Shown here: piece by piece, positions 1 to 8,475 of the stretch
How the letters are laid out: every line of letters starts with the position of its first letter
How positions within the stretch are numbered: position 1 is the stretch's first letter
Assembly (NCBI GenBank): GCA_900557355.1
Contig: USSR01000167.1
Location: 1-11,238 of the forward strand
Length of the DNA: 11,238 nt
Direction of reading: 5' to 3'
Origin: an uncultured Bacteroides sp.
GTDB taxonomy: Bacteria; Bacteroidota; Bacteroidia; Bacteroidales; Bacteroidaceae
The notes under the pieces: generated by a model
The model's database searches: none
What the model saw: the letters and a program-made list of their open reading frames with translations, nothing else
What the model was told of the DNA's origin: nothing
Made by a program: the position numbers and the translations under genes

Positions 1-233
1 GCTCAGGATGACAAAATGATACGCTTGTCAGAGTTTCGACACAACCTCTTGTTGTTTATTGACCTTCAGTAATTTAGCTCCCCTGCCATTTGGATGGAAA
101 ATCGTGCAAGTGTAGACCGCATGTAGCCCGAGCTTTCTAAAACGATACGATTGTAGCACATGAAAAATATTAATTTTAGTTTTTTCCCTATCAATAATTA
201 TAGAATTCACCAGTTGTTATTATTTTCCCATAT
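1..233. other. Gene-free left edge, possible degenerate or dispersed repeat
   Basis: No gene is convincing here. The only sizeable open frame on the minus strand (210 down to 28) would start with GTG, contains no internal ATG and matches no family I recognise. Its translation ends in a basic stretch (GRGAKLLKVNKQQ). Two things suggest repeat rather than gene. A 15-bp direct repeat with 13 identities lies at 14-28 and 140-154 (core GATACG then TTGT). At the extreme edge the minus strand reads TGTCATCCTGAGC, which resembles the start of dispersed REP-like palindromes found in many bacteria. That last resemblance is from memory and is inference. Confidence 0.35.
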
Positions 234-241
234 TACTTTTG
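234..241 (+). promoter_or_regulatory. Bacteroidota -7 promoter element for the small secreted protein gene
   Basis: TACTTTTG matches the Bacteroides -7 consensus TAnnTTTG exactly and lies 22 bases before the ATG at 264. A GTTG at 213-216 could serve as the -33 element, but its 17-base spacer is shorter than the usual 19-21. The implied 5' leader is very short and A-rich, with no Shine-Dalgarno site, as is common in this phylum. Confidence 0.6.
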
Positions 242-263
242 TTACAAACCAAAAAAATACGCC

Positions 264-497
264 ATGAAAAAGATTCTATTTATCCTATTTGCAGTTCAGT
301 TTGTTTTAGCTCCCCATATAACGAAGAGCTATAGTGTTAATTTTATCGAGGATAGTTACGAATATTCGATAGTCAATCAAGAAAAGAAGACAGTCAAAAA
401 AGACATTTTAGGCAATACGATTATTGAAGATGATAATGGTAATAAGATTACAATCAAAAAAGATATATTCGGAAATTCTACTATCGAAGACTATTAG
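264..497 (+). CDS. Small secreted protein with two KDI-x-GN repeat motifs
   Basis: The product has 77 residues and I cannot name its family. Residues 1 to about 22 look like a Sec signal peptide: two lysines after Met, then a hydrophobic run (ILFILFAVQFVLA). The mature part would be only about 50-55 residues and lies outside the cytoplasmic membrane. It contains a tandem repeat: KKDILGNTIIED, a short spacer DNGNKITI, then KKDIFGNSTIEDY at the C-terminus. The alternation of charged, beta-prone and Gly-Asn turn positions suggests a small beta-rich repeat. No cysteine pair or lipobox is evident. The start is the ATG at 264, directly after a perfect -7 promoter element. The gene converges on the giant helicase gene with a 54-base gap, and a hairpin lies between them. 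Function unknown. Confidence 0.75.
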   Translation: MKKILFILFAVQFVLAPHITKSYSVNFIEDSYEYSIVNQEKKTVKKDILGNTIIEDDNGNKITIKKDIFGNSTIEDY

Positions 498-538
498 GTA
501 GATATTATTTTTCATTCTGTTTTTCCTTTCGGAAGAAA

Positions 539-569
539 GTATCCATGAACCCTAATTACTCATGGATAC
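539..569. terminator. Convergent inverted repeat, likely bidirectional terminator
   Basis: GTATCCATGA (539-548) and TCATGGATAC (560-569) form a perfect 10-bp stem with an 11-base loop. The stop codon of the helicase gene (minus strand, 552-554) lies in the loop. A second small hairpin, TTTTTCC-TTTC-GGAAGAA, precedes it at about 521-537. The position between two converging genes supports a shared terminator. No long T run follows on either strand, so the assignment is not certain. Confidence 0.55.
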
Positions 570-3500
570 CATTCCGTTCGCATGGCTGAATATTCCTTTA
601 TTAATCAGCAATTGTATGGTCTGTTCCGTTACCATATCTAAATTGTTTCCTTTCCTACTGAAACCAAGAAGTTGGGAAGTCAGCCGTTTCAGATCTTCTG
701 TCGGCATGGATATCTGTTGTTCTATGGCATAGCGGGCGGCACTCATTACTTCCAGGATCGGAATATCCAGAATGTCGCGTTTAGAATTGATGCGGTAAAA
801 GTCACAGTCTTTAGCCTTCTCTTTATTCTCCCAGTAAATTATGGTATCTCCCGATAGGGGGTCTTTATATGCATCTTCAAGAAGGCTGTCTATAAATACC
901 TGCAAACGGGTGGTAACTCTTGTCAAATTCCAAATTCGTAATATCCTTTTATACAGCAGAGTATTTGTTATGGGTTGTTCAATCCTGACTATTTGTTGAA
1001 GTTGTTTTTTAACCTGATAGGAGGAAGCCATTACGGTATCGATATCTGTACTGTAGCCTATATCAGGCAAGTCAGCGAATATATACTCTCTTTCTCTATT
1101 GTTCACTAACTCTACAACAGGTTCGTTTTCTATACTGAATGTTTTCAGAACATTATTCTCTGTCGGAAGAGGAGGCTGTTCTTCTGCTTTTGTGTTTTTT
1201 AAATATTCCAGCTTTTTGATAATGCGCTCCATGACGTTCTCTTTATGTTCAAACCAGTCGACGGACCATACACGCATTACATTCCAGTGGAGCATCTGCA
1301 AAACATTCGGTTGTACTATTTCACGGTCTCTGGTGGTTTTCGTTTCATAATAGTTTCTGCCGTCACACAATATTCCCAAAATATATGTATCCGGTTGCAA
1401 TGGATTGACAATCGCTAAATCCACCTTAAAGTTTGACCGCCCTACCAGAGTATCCACTTTATAACCACGCTGAGTAAGTTCCTGTGCAATTAAAGTAATA
1501 AGATTACTTTGTTGCAGGTTCTGTAGTTGGATGGCCGGAATAGGTGAGGTACCGCGTTCTGCAAATTCAAGAAATCTCTTTAAGCCTTCCACACCTTTGG
1601 ACTTTGTACGTTTCAAATCTATTTGTTCGGAGCGTAAGGTTGAGAAGATAATCATTTCATAACGTGCACGCGATACGGCTACATTCAGACGACGCTCGCC
1701 GCCTTGATTATTCAATGGTCCGAAATTCATGGATACATTGCCATTCCTGTCCGGACCGTATCCTATAGAGAAAAGAATAATATCCCGCTCATCACCTTGC
1801 ACATTCTCCAGATTCTTGATGAAAATAGGTTCATTACTTTGGAAAGCTTTTTCTTCCAATTCAGGATATTTGTTCAGCTCCTCAATGAGCATATCTTCTA
1901 TCAGGTTTTGCTGTACCTGGCTGAAAGACACGACACCTATGCTTTTTTCAGGAACTTCAGATGTACGTAGCCGGTTCAGTATTTCTTTCACAATGGCTTC
2001 CGCTTCGGCATGATTGCTGCGTGTACGTCCTTTATCATACGTACCATCTACCTGAACTAAACGTACTTTTGAAATTCTTTCATCCACAGAAGGAAAAGTA
2101 TATAACTTTCCATTGTAATACCAAGAATTACTGAAAGCAATCAGACTTTCGTGTTTGCTCCGATAGTGCCAAGTCAGATAACGGGATGGAATGGATAACG
2201 AGATGCAATCATCCAGAATGCTCTCCATATCGTCAAATTCAGCTTCTTCCTCGTCTACTTGTGAAGAGGAGAAGAAACTTGTTGGAGGCATTTGCTTGGG
2301 ATCACCTACTACCACTAATGCGTTGCCGCGGGCTATTGCACCGACTGCCTCGCTGGTAGGCATCTGTGATGCTTCGTCGAAAATAACAAGATCGAACTTC
2401 TCTGCATCCAGATCGATATACTGAGCCACTGATATCGGACTCATCAACATGCATGGACATAGCTTGGGCAACAGAGTTGGTATCTGGTCTATAATTCTCC
2501 GGATAGATGTGCCGCGTCCTCCATTTGAAATGTTCCTTTTTAGAATTCCTATTTCGGAACTGGAGGCGGCTTCCATTGTCAGTGATGGTATTTTGGCTGC
2601 TAATCTACAGTATAGTTCCTTTTTACTCAACTCTTGAAAATCTACAGTCAACTGTTTGTATTTGCTGATCATTTCCTCAAATAGCAATCCGTTGAAAAGA
2701 CGTAAAGTTTCGTCTGCATCAACGGTTTTTAGAGCTAATTGGTGATAAACGCCCTTCATATACGCATCAGAAGCTTCCGATCCGCTTTTATGCTTATCTG
2801 TTATATAGTTGATAATTACGGTTAAATGCAGGGATTCCAATTCTCTCTTACGGATGCACCATTGTCCCCAATCTTTAATCTTATTGAAGTGAGTTAACCA
2901 GGTATTCAGTAGAACCGGTAGTTTCATTTCAAGATTATTATCCGGCAGTTGTATGTAGCATGAACCTTTTATTTCATTGAGAACCGTATTCAACTCGTTG
3001 GATGTATCGATTAATTGCCTGAATGTATTTTCATTAGACTGCTGGAATGCGTTCCAGTCAATACTGATTTTATTTGCAAATTGATTCAGAACTTCTGCAA
3101 ATGGCTGTTGAACGATTGCTGCGTATTCCGATAAAGTGTTGTAAATTATCGGAAGATTCTTAAGTATAGAATCAATATCATCCCATTTCTCTTTATTTTT
3201 CCTTCCTAAGAAGCCGAAAGAAGATGATAATTCGGAAGCTTGCTCCTGAATGATCTTATTATTCTTTTGATAAGCATTTAACTTTTCTAACAGGCTTGGT
3301 ATTTGTGCTGAATGCAAACTCGTATTGTAAAGTCTGAGCTTTTTCAGATAAGAACGTTTGGCAAAGAATTTAGGTAAGAACCATTTCAATTCGATAGCTT
3401 TCCATTCTTGCTGGAGGGCAAATGCATTTTCTTCCAGAATTTGGGGTGCATAGTCTTTACCCAGTTCTGCTTGTAACTGATCTCGCTTACGACCGGACAG

Positions 3501-6392
3501 GATAATATCTTTCCATTCTTCTATCAAGTCGGTATTACCACCCATTTCCAATAACGTTTTATTCAGATATGGGATGGATAGAAGTTGGTTACATATCTTT
3601 CCCATCCAGTTGATCCCATCCCAATTATCAGGCATCGAGATTCCCAGACTATTTGAAAGCAACTTTCTGTTAGCGGTAATCGAGGTGAATAAATTAATAA
3701 AGCGTCTGATGCCGGCTTGTAGTTTCTGAGAGTTTTCTATGGAAGTATCGTATGGTTCCAGACCCTTTAATGGGTGGTCTTGCGGATGCCCTGTTATCTG
3801 AAAAACTGTATCCAGTTCCTGGATCTTTTCGGAAAAGTCTGTCAGTTGATTCTTGGTGATGGAGGGTAATAGAGAAAAGTCGATAGACAATTCATCTCCC
3901 TGTATCGACAAATAATTTGTTATACAATCGTATAGAGAGAAACCGGAAGCATGGGGATTATGCAACGCTTCCATATAATTGATCAATTTTTTTCTACGTT
4001 CAAAACATTGCTTTGAAGTACTTTCAAACTCAGCTGGAGACTGGATATGAATGACTTCTATAGCCTTCTGAAGCTGAGCCAGAAAATGAGATTTAGTGAC
4101 CTTATTAGAATGTAGTTCTAGACAGAACGGATCTAATCCTATCTTAGTCAGACGGTTTTGTACTACAGAAAGTGCCGCCATTTTTTCTGCTACAAACAGC
4201 ACACGTTTTCCTTTGTACAGGGCATTGGCTATCATATTGGTGATGGTCTGTGATTTACCGGTTCCCGGAGGGCCATGCAATATGAAACTCTTTCCTTCTC
4301 CTGATTCAATAACGGCTTCCAACTGCGAAGAATCGACATCAACAGGAATGGCAAAATGGATAGGCTCAAGATTTTTGTCTATTTCTCTGGCGTCAATTTC
4401 CGGAGTCGTATCCTGCCATTGAATACGATTTTCCATTAGACTGGCTATAATGGCGTTCTTTTTCAATTTGTCTGCATTGGTATGAATGTCATTCCACATG
4501 ACAAACTTGTTGAATGAGAATAACCCCAACATGGATTCTTCCACTACATCCCAACCTTTCATATTACGAATGCAGGTACGAATCGTTGCGAATATCTTTT
4601 TCACGTCTACGCCACTATCATCTTTTGGCAACGGATTCAACCCGGAAAGATTAACACTGAACTGTTGTTTCAATAGTTCGACGAGCGTTATGTTCAATAT
4701 AATTTCTTCGTCTCTGGTGCGGATGATATATCCGCTTGAGCCTCCACGGCGCACAATGTCTACCGGTAACAGTAAAATAGGAGCAAAGCGTGGTTTTACA
4801 CTCTTAGGAGACTCGTACCATTTCAGGATTCCTAAAACAAGGAACAGTGAATTGGCACCATTTTCTTCGATGGCAGTTCGCGATGTACGGTATACAAATT
4901 TGAGTGAATTCTGTAGTTCGCTTTCGGTCAGATAAGAACGAAGTTTTTTGTTTCTCAACTCGCTGATTACTAATTCTTCCAAATTCTCTTTCCATAAAGA
5001 AGAATCATAGAGACCAGTCTCACCAGGTTCTATTTTACTTTTAGCGGGACTGGGTAATATCTGGTAGTTTTCTCCGGCTTGCAGATGATCTTCCAGATGG
5101 TCAATTTCGAAAGATATGAATGGTATAACTCTTCTGCCAAGCCGGATGTTGATCAGATTATTGCGTAAAGAAAAGTCCAGTAATTTTCTTTCCCAAATAA
5201 TCTGCTTGGTTATTTCATCCTTGCCGTCCTCCAGCTTTATTTCATACCGGTCCAGTTGGTGTATTCTTTGGGTTACATTCTCATGCTCTATTCCGCTGTT
5301 TTCTATTTGCCATTCACCGTTATGGTTTATGCGTTGCGGCAATGGGCGGATTTTATCCAGTCTGCACCTATATACATCGATAAACAGCTCAAATCTGTTT
5401 TCTTCTTTGATTTCTCTCTGAGCCATTGTAGCGGCTTCTTCAAATGAAATATTCTGTGAAGATGCCAGTGCGGTTGTCTCTACTAATACAATGTCGCTGA
5501 TACCATTTGCACTTCCTTTGAGTAGAAAGGAGGCATCATCGCCTACGGTTTGATGATAAATATCTTCTGTAAGCCATGCACCTACCAATATATGTCCTTT
5601 CAATAAGATTAAAAGAGGATGAATGCCATTTGCTTCCAGACAGGAAGCATAGAGTAAAGTCAGGTCTATACATGTACCCAGCTTACTGGTGAGTACATTA
5701 TCTACCAAGCGGACACGCTGCCCCGAAGTTTCAAAGCTGGCCGGAACCGTAGAATATATTAAAGACTCAGACCGGAGAGCTTCATAAATAGCAGCTACCT
5801 GTGCACGCACTCGGTTGGGATCCTGTGTCTGATACTCGTCTAAGGCAGAGTTTCCGGTCCACTTTTCAAGGAATTGTGAGGCTTTTACACTAATTCTTGA
5901 AAGTATAGGGTGATTGGGAGTCACAAATGTCGCTAAGAGTTCGGGCATGATCCTGGAACCAGTCCACTGATCGTATGTCATCAGTTTGATGGGAAATGTT
6001 TGCTGATGGGCTATCTCACCGGAAATCGTAATAGTCAGATGAAAATTAGTTTCGATACCTTCTGTGAGTTCGATTAGCTTTTCACTTTCAGGTGATATTT
6101 CCAGATTGTTGATTTGTATGTTCTGTCCGGGTGGAATTATTTCAAGAATGCTTTCTGAGTATTTAATAAGTTCTCCGTCTATGGATACTTTGATGTTATT
6201 CCAGTCGACTTCATCACTATTCATGAGTTCGCAGAAATTGCATGAAGGCACATGATTGTGTATCATTGCATAATTAATACATGGTAGGTATTCCAGATGG
6301 ACTGTTCCATTGAAGGTGCCTGTAATTGTGTTGTCGTTTCCCATTGCTGTTATAGAATTTAACTGATAAAAGGGGGGATCCCATACTATCAT
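552..6392 (-). CDS. Giant DUF4011 / SF1 helicase / Vsr-like nuclease / DUF3320 protein with N-terminal transglutaminase-like domain (Hhe-type defence candidate)
   Basis: This 1946-residue protein (numbered from the ATG at 6392; a TTG four codons upstream is the alternative start) is probably a cytoplasmic DNA helicase-nuclease. Domains in order: a beta-rich region (1 to about 140) with a C38/H45/H47/C51/C54 cluster; a transglutaminase-like domain with GTCIDL (C241), GHILVGAW (H267) and VLVETT (E305); DUF4011 beginning at W400 with the typical W-x-x-KLLDFSLRNNL pattern; an SF1 helicase with Walker A GPPGTGKS (707-714), Walker B IFDEASQMP (D1339, E1340), GDPKQMPP after it, and the VAVSRAR motif (about 1571-1577); a Vsr/MTES_1575-type endonuclease region (VDLAIV D1658, CDG D1677, then TTRDRE and VWSVDWF); and DUF3320 (about 1800-1940). 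Roughly 630 mostly helical residues separate Walker A from Walker B. The order matches single-gene DUF4011-helicase-Vsr anti-phage proteins (Hhe, from memory of Gao et al. 2020). Key motifs look intact and no frameshift is seen. The defence role is inference; DNA repair or surveillance is the alternative. Confidence 0.9.
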   Translation of the reverse strand: MIVWDPPFYQLNSITAMGNDNTITGTFNGTVHLEYLPCINYAMIHNHVPSCNFCELMNSDEVDWNNIKVSIDGELIKYSESILEIIPPGQNIQINNLEISPESEKLIELTEGIETNFHLTITISGEIAHQQTFPIKLMTYDQWTGSRIMPELLATFVTPNHPILSRISVKASQFLEKWTGNSALDEYQTQDPNRVRAQVAAIYEALRSESLIYSTVPASFETSGQRVRLVDNVLTSKLGTCIDLTLLYASCLEANGIHPLLILLKGHILVGAWLTEDIYHQTVGDDASFLLKGSANGISDIVLVETTALASSQNISFEEAATMAQREIKEENRFELFIDVYRCRLDKIRPLPQRINHNGEWQIENSGIEHENVTQRIHQLDRYEIKLEDGKDEITKQIIWERKLLDFSLRNNLINIRLGRRVIPFISFEIDHLEDHLQAGENYQILPSPAKSKIEPGETGLYDSSLWKENLEELVISELRNKKLRSYLTESELQNSLKFVYRTSRTAIEENGANSLFLVLGILKWYESPKSVKPRFAPILLLPVDIVRRGGSSGYIIRTRDEEIILNITLVELLKQQFSVNLSGLNPLPKDDSGVDVKKIFATIRTCIRNMKGWDVVEESMLGLFSFNKFVMWNDIHTNADKLKKNAIIASLMENRIQWQDTTPEIDAREIDKNLEPIHFAIPVDVDSSQLEAVIESGEGKSFILHGPPGTGKSQTITNMIANALYKGKRVLFVAEKMAALSVVQNRLTKIGLDPFCLELHSNKVTKSHFLAQLQKAIEVIHIQSPAEFESTSKQCFERRKKLINYMEALHNPHASGFSLYDCITNYLSIQGDELSIDFSLLPSITKNQLTDFSEKIQELDTVFQITGHPQDHPLKGLEPYDTSIENSQKLQAGIRRFINLFTSITANRKLLSNSLGISMPDNWDGINWMGKICNQLLSIPYLNKTLLEMGGNTDLIEEWKDIILSGRKRDQLQAELGKDYAPQILEENAFALQQEWKAIELKWFLPKFFAKRSYLKKLRLYNTSLHSAQIPSLLEKLNAYQKNNKIIQEQASELSSSFGFLGRKNKEKWDDIDSILKNLPIIYNTLSEYAAIVQQPFAEVLNQFANKISIDWNAFQQSNENTFRQLIDTSNELNTVLNEIKGSCYIQLPDNNLEMKLPVLLNTWLTHFNKIKDWGQWCIRKRELESLHLTVIINYITDKHKSGSEASDAYMKGVYHQLALKTVDADETLRLFNGLLFEEMISKYKQLTVDFQELSKKELYCRLAAKIPSLTMEAASSSEIGILKRNISNGGRGTSIRRIIDQIPTLLPKLCPCMLMSPISVAQYIDLDAEKFDLVIFDEASQMPTSEAVGAIARGNALVVVGDPKQMPPTSFFSSSQVDEEEAEFDDMESILDDCISLSIPSRYLTWHYRSKHESLIAFSNSWYYNGKLYTFPSVDERISKVRLVQVDGTYDKGRTRSNHAEAEAIVKEILNRLRTSEVPEKSIGVVSFSQVQQNLIEDMLIEELNKYPELEEKAFQSNEPIFIKNLENVQGDERDIILFSIGYGPDRNGNVSMNFGPLNNQGGERRLNVAVSRARYEMIIFSTLRSEQIDLKRTKSKGVEGLKRFLEFAERGTSPIPAIQLQNLQQSNLITLIAQELTQRGYKVDTLVGRSNFKVDLAIVNPLQPDTYILGILCDGRNYYETKTTRDREIVQPNVLQMLHWNVMRVWSVDWFEHKENVMERIIKKLEYLKNTKAEEQPPLPTENNVLKTFSIENEPVVELVNNREREYIFADLPDIGYSTDIDTVMASSYQVKKQLQQIVRIEQPITNTLLYKRILRIWNLTRVTTRLQVFIDSLLEDAYKDPLSGDTIIYWENKEKAKDCDFYRINSKRDILDIPILEVMSAARYAIEQQISMPTEDLKRLTSQLLGFSRKGNNLDMVTEQTIQLLINKGIFSHANGMVSMSN

Positions 6393-6492
6393 TTCCGGAT
6401 TCAAAGTTATAAATATAATGCTAATAATCTATACTTTATTTATAATTTAGTGAGATATTTGTCGCTTATTTAGTTCAAAAAGGATTTACCCT

Positions 6493-6524
6493 ATTGTCCA
6501 TCGTGCTGATTTTTGTGATATTTG
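6493..6524 (+). promoter_or_regulatory. Candidate promoter for permease-thioredoxin operon
   Basis: ATTG at 6493-6496 and GATATTTG at 6517-6524 resemble the Bacteroides TTTG / TAnnTTTG pair, with a 20-base spacer in the normal range. Each element has one mismatch. The predicted transcript would start near 6530, giving a leader of about 55 bases before the ATG at 6586. The divergent spacer 6393-6585 shows no convincing promoter for the helicase gene on the other strand and no recognisable riboswitch. Confidence 0.45.
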
Positions 6525-6585
6525 CAACGCCTTAGAACAAAAATCACTGTTGAATTGTTTAATAACTGATAAATTTTATATCTTT

Positions 6586-8451
6586 ATGTATATTACTCTC
6601 ATTATTTTATTCCTATCTGCGATATTCTTTATGAGTGGCAAAGTGCGTTCGGATTTAGTTGCGCTTTGTGCTCTGGTGTTACTAATTATATTCGGTATCC
6701 TGACCCCGGAAGAAGCATTGACAGGCTTCTCTAACTCCGTTGTTATAATGATGATAGGATTGTTCGTTGTGGGCGGTGCTATCTTTCAGACGGGATTGGC
6801 AAAGATGATAAGTAGTCGTATCCTGAAGTTGGCTGGTGACAGTGAGTTGAAACTTTTCGTTCTTATTGTATTGGTGACTGCCTTTATCGGTGCTTTTGTC
6901 AGCAATACCGGAACAGTAGCTTTGATGCTTCCCATTGTAGTCAGTATGGCTATGGGGACGCAGATCAATGTCAGCCGACTGTTGATGCCGCTTGCGTTTG
7001 CCAGTAGCATGGGAGGTATGATGACGCTTATCGGTACACCGCCGAACCTTGTAATTCAAGAAGCATTGACCTCTGCAGGATATACACCTCTTACATTTTT
7101 TTCGTTTACTCCTGTAGGATTGGTTTGTGTGGCTGTCGGATTGATAATCTTAATTCCATTGAGTAAAATTTTCCTGACTAAGAAAGGTGACAAGGATCGT
7201 AAGGGTAAAAAGAACAAATCGCTGAAAGAACTGGCGGGAGAGTACCAACTATTTCAGAATTTGTGTCGGGTGCAGGTCGAAAGTAAATCGCCTTTAACTG
7301 GAAAGACCATACAGGAATTAAGTATTCCACAACGCTATAATGTAGGTATAATGGAAGTTCGGCGTCAGTCATCCTCTTCTCGTCGTCACTTTTTTAAGAC
7401 GATGAGCCAGGAAATGGCTGCTGCTGATACAGTTATTCAAGAGAATGATATTCTGTATGTATTGGGTGATTTTACGAATGTAGAACATTTTGCCGAAGAA
7501 AATACATTAAAGTTGTTGGATACCCATGCAGCGGAAGGTACGGTAGAAGCAAAAAGTGAAGAACTGGAATTTACAGAAATCGGTATTGCTGAAATAGTAT
7601 TGATGCCTGCCTCCAATCTGGTAAATAAGCCGGTAAAAGATTCAGGTTTCAGGGAAAAATATGGTGTGAATATCTTGGGTATCCAACGCAAGCGCCAGTA
7701 TATTCTGAAGAATCTAAAAGATGAAAAGATGCATTCGGGAGATGTGCTGTTGGTGCAGGGAACATGGGAGAATATAGCGCGTTTGAGTGAAGATCCCTCC
7801 GATTGGGTAGTACTTGGACAACCGCTTGCTGAGGCTGCTAAAGTAACATTGAATCATAAAGCACCTGTTGCTGCCATAATCATGTTGGGAATGGTGGTAA
7901 TGATGATGTTCGACTTCATCCCTATTGCTCCGGTAACGGCAGTAATGATTGCAGGTCTGCTGATGGTGCTCACCGGCTGCCTAAGGAATGTAGAAGCAGC
8001 ATATAAAACCATTAATTGGGAAAGTATCGTATTGATTGCCGCAATGATGCCCATGTCACTGGCATTGGAAAAGACCGGAGCATCCAATTTGGTATCTCAA
8101 TCATTAGTCAACGGATTAGGTAGTTACGGACCTTATATATTGTTGGCGGGTATCTATTTCACCACTTCGCTGATGACTATGTTTATTAGTAATACGGCTA
8201 CGGCGGTACTTTTGGCTCCGATTGCCCTCCAGGCCGCCATACAGTTGGATTTGAGTCCATATCCATTCCTGTTTGCCGTAACCGTGGCAGCCAGCATGTG
8301 TTTTGCTTCTCCGTTTTCTACTCCGCCCAACGCGTTGGTGATGCCTGCGGGACGTTATACATTCATGGATTATGTTAAAGTTGGTTTGCCTTTACAGATA
8401 ATTATGGGAATTGTGATGATCTTTATGCTTCCGTTATTGTTCCCGTTTTAA
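6586..8451 (+). CDS. SLC13/DASS-type anion permease with two RCK_C (TrkA-C) domains
   Basis: This 621-residue inner-membrane transporter belongs to the divalent anion:sodium symporter group (YfbS- or SAC1-like in layout). It has two inverted transmembrane halves, about residues 1-198 and 425-621, joined by a cytoplasmic insert. Each half carries the paired signature: SNT at 106-108 with IGTPPN at 149-154, and SNT at 535-537 with FSTPPN at 577-582. These are the sodium- and substrate-binding hairpins of the superfamily. After a lysine-rich linker (about 197-212), the insert holds two RCK_C domains (about 220-310 and 325-405), which usually gate transport in response to ligand. Family members move sulfate, dicarboxylates or other anions; the sequence does not decide which. 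I chose the ATG at 6586 over a TTG at 6550 because the first membrane helix follows directly (MYITLIILFLSAIFF). A thioredoxin-like gene follows 24 bases downstream, probably co-transcribed. Confidence 0.88.
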   Translation: MYITLIILFLSAIFFMSGKVRSDLVALCALVLLIIFGILTPEEALTGFSNSVVIMMIGLFVVGGAIFQTGLAKMISSRILKLAGDSELKLFVLIVLVTAFIGAFVSNTGTVALMLPIVVSMAMGTQINVSRLLMPLAFASSMGGMMTLIGTPPNLVIQEALTSAGYTPLTFFSFTPVGLVCVAVGLIILIPLSKIFLTKKGDKDRKGKKNKSLKELAGEYQLFQNLCRVQVESKSPLTGKTIQELSIPQRYNVGIMEVRRQSSSSRRHFFKTMSQEMAAADTVIQENDILYVLGDFTNVEHFAEENTLKLLDTHAAEGTVEAKSEELEFTEIGIAEIVLMPASNLVNKPVKDSGFREKYGVNILGIQRKRQYILKNLKDEKMHSGDVLLVQGTWENIARLSEDPSDWVVLGQPLAEAAKVTLNHKAPVAAIIMLGMVVMMMFDFIPIAPVTAVMIAGLLMVLTGCLRNVEAAYKTINWESIVLIAAMMPMSLALEKTGASNLVSQSLVNGLGSYGPYILLAGIYFTTSLMTMFISNTATAVLLAPIALQAAIQLDLSPYPFLFAVTVAASMCFASPFSTPPNALVMPAGRYTFMDYVKVGLPLQIIMGIVMIFMLPLLFPF

Positions 8452-8475
8452 GAATAACTTAAAAGTATAAGATTG

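Noticed and set aside
28..210. Minus-strand open frame of 60 codons ending in a basic segment
   Set aside because: GTG start only, no ATG, no family recognised, and repeat-like surroundings; described as part of the left-edge region instead of a gene.
4486..4935. Plus-strand open frame of 149 codons inside the helicase gene
   Set aside because: Antisense to clear, motif-bearing helicase coding sequence; low-complexity Ser/Arg/Phe translation typical of a shadow frame.
6393..6404. TTG start for the helicase four codons upstream of the ATG
   Set aside because: TTG starts are rare in this phylum and nothing upstream favours it; the ATG at 6392 is chosen, although only four residues are affected.
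6550..6585. TTG start for the permease twelve codons upstream of the ATG
   Set aside because: The extra residues are polar and precede the natural first membrane helix; the ATG at 6586 fits the family better.
6682..7059. Minus-strand open frame of 125 codons inside the permease gene
   Set aside because: His/Tyr/Gln-rich shadow of membrane-helix codons, no family pattern.
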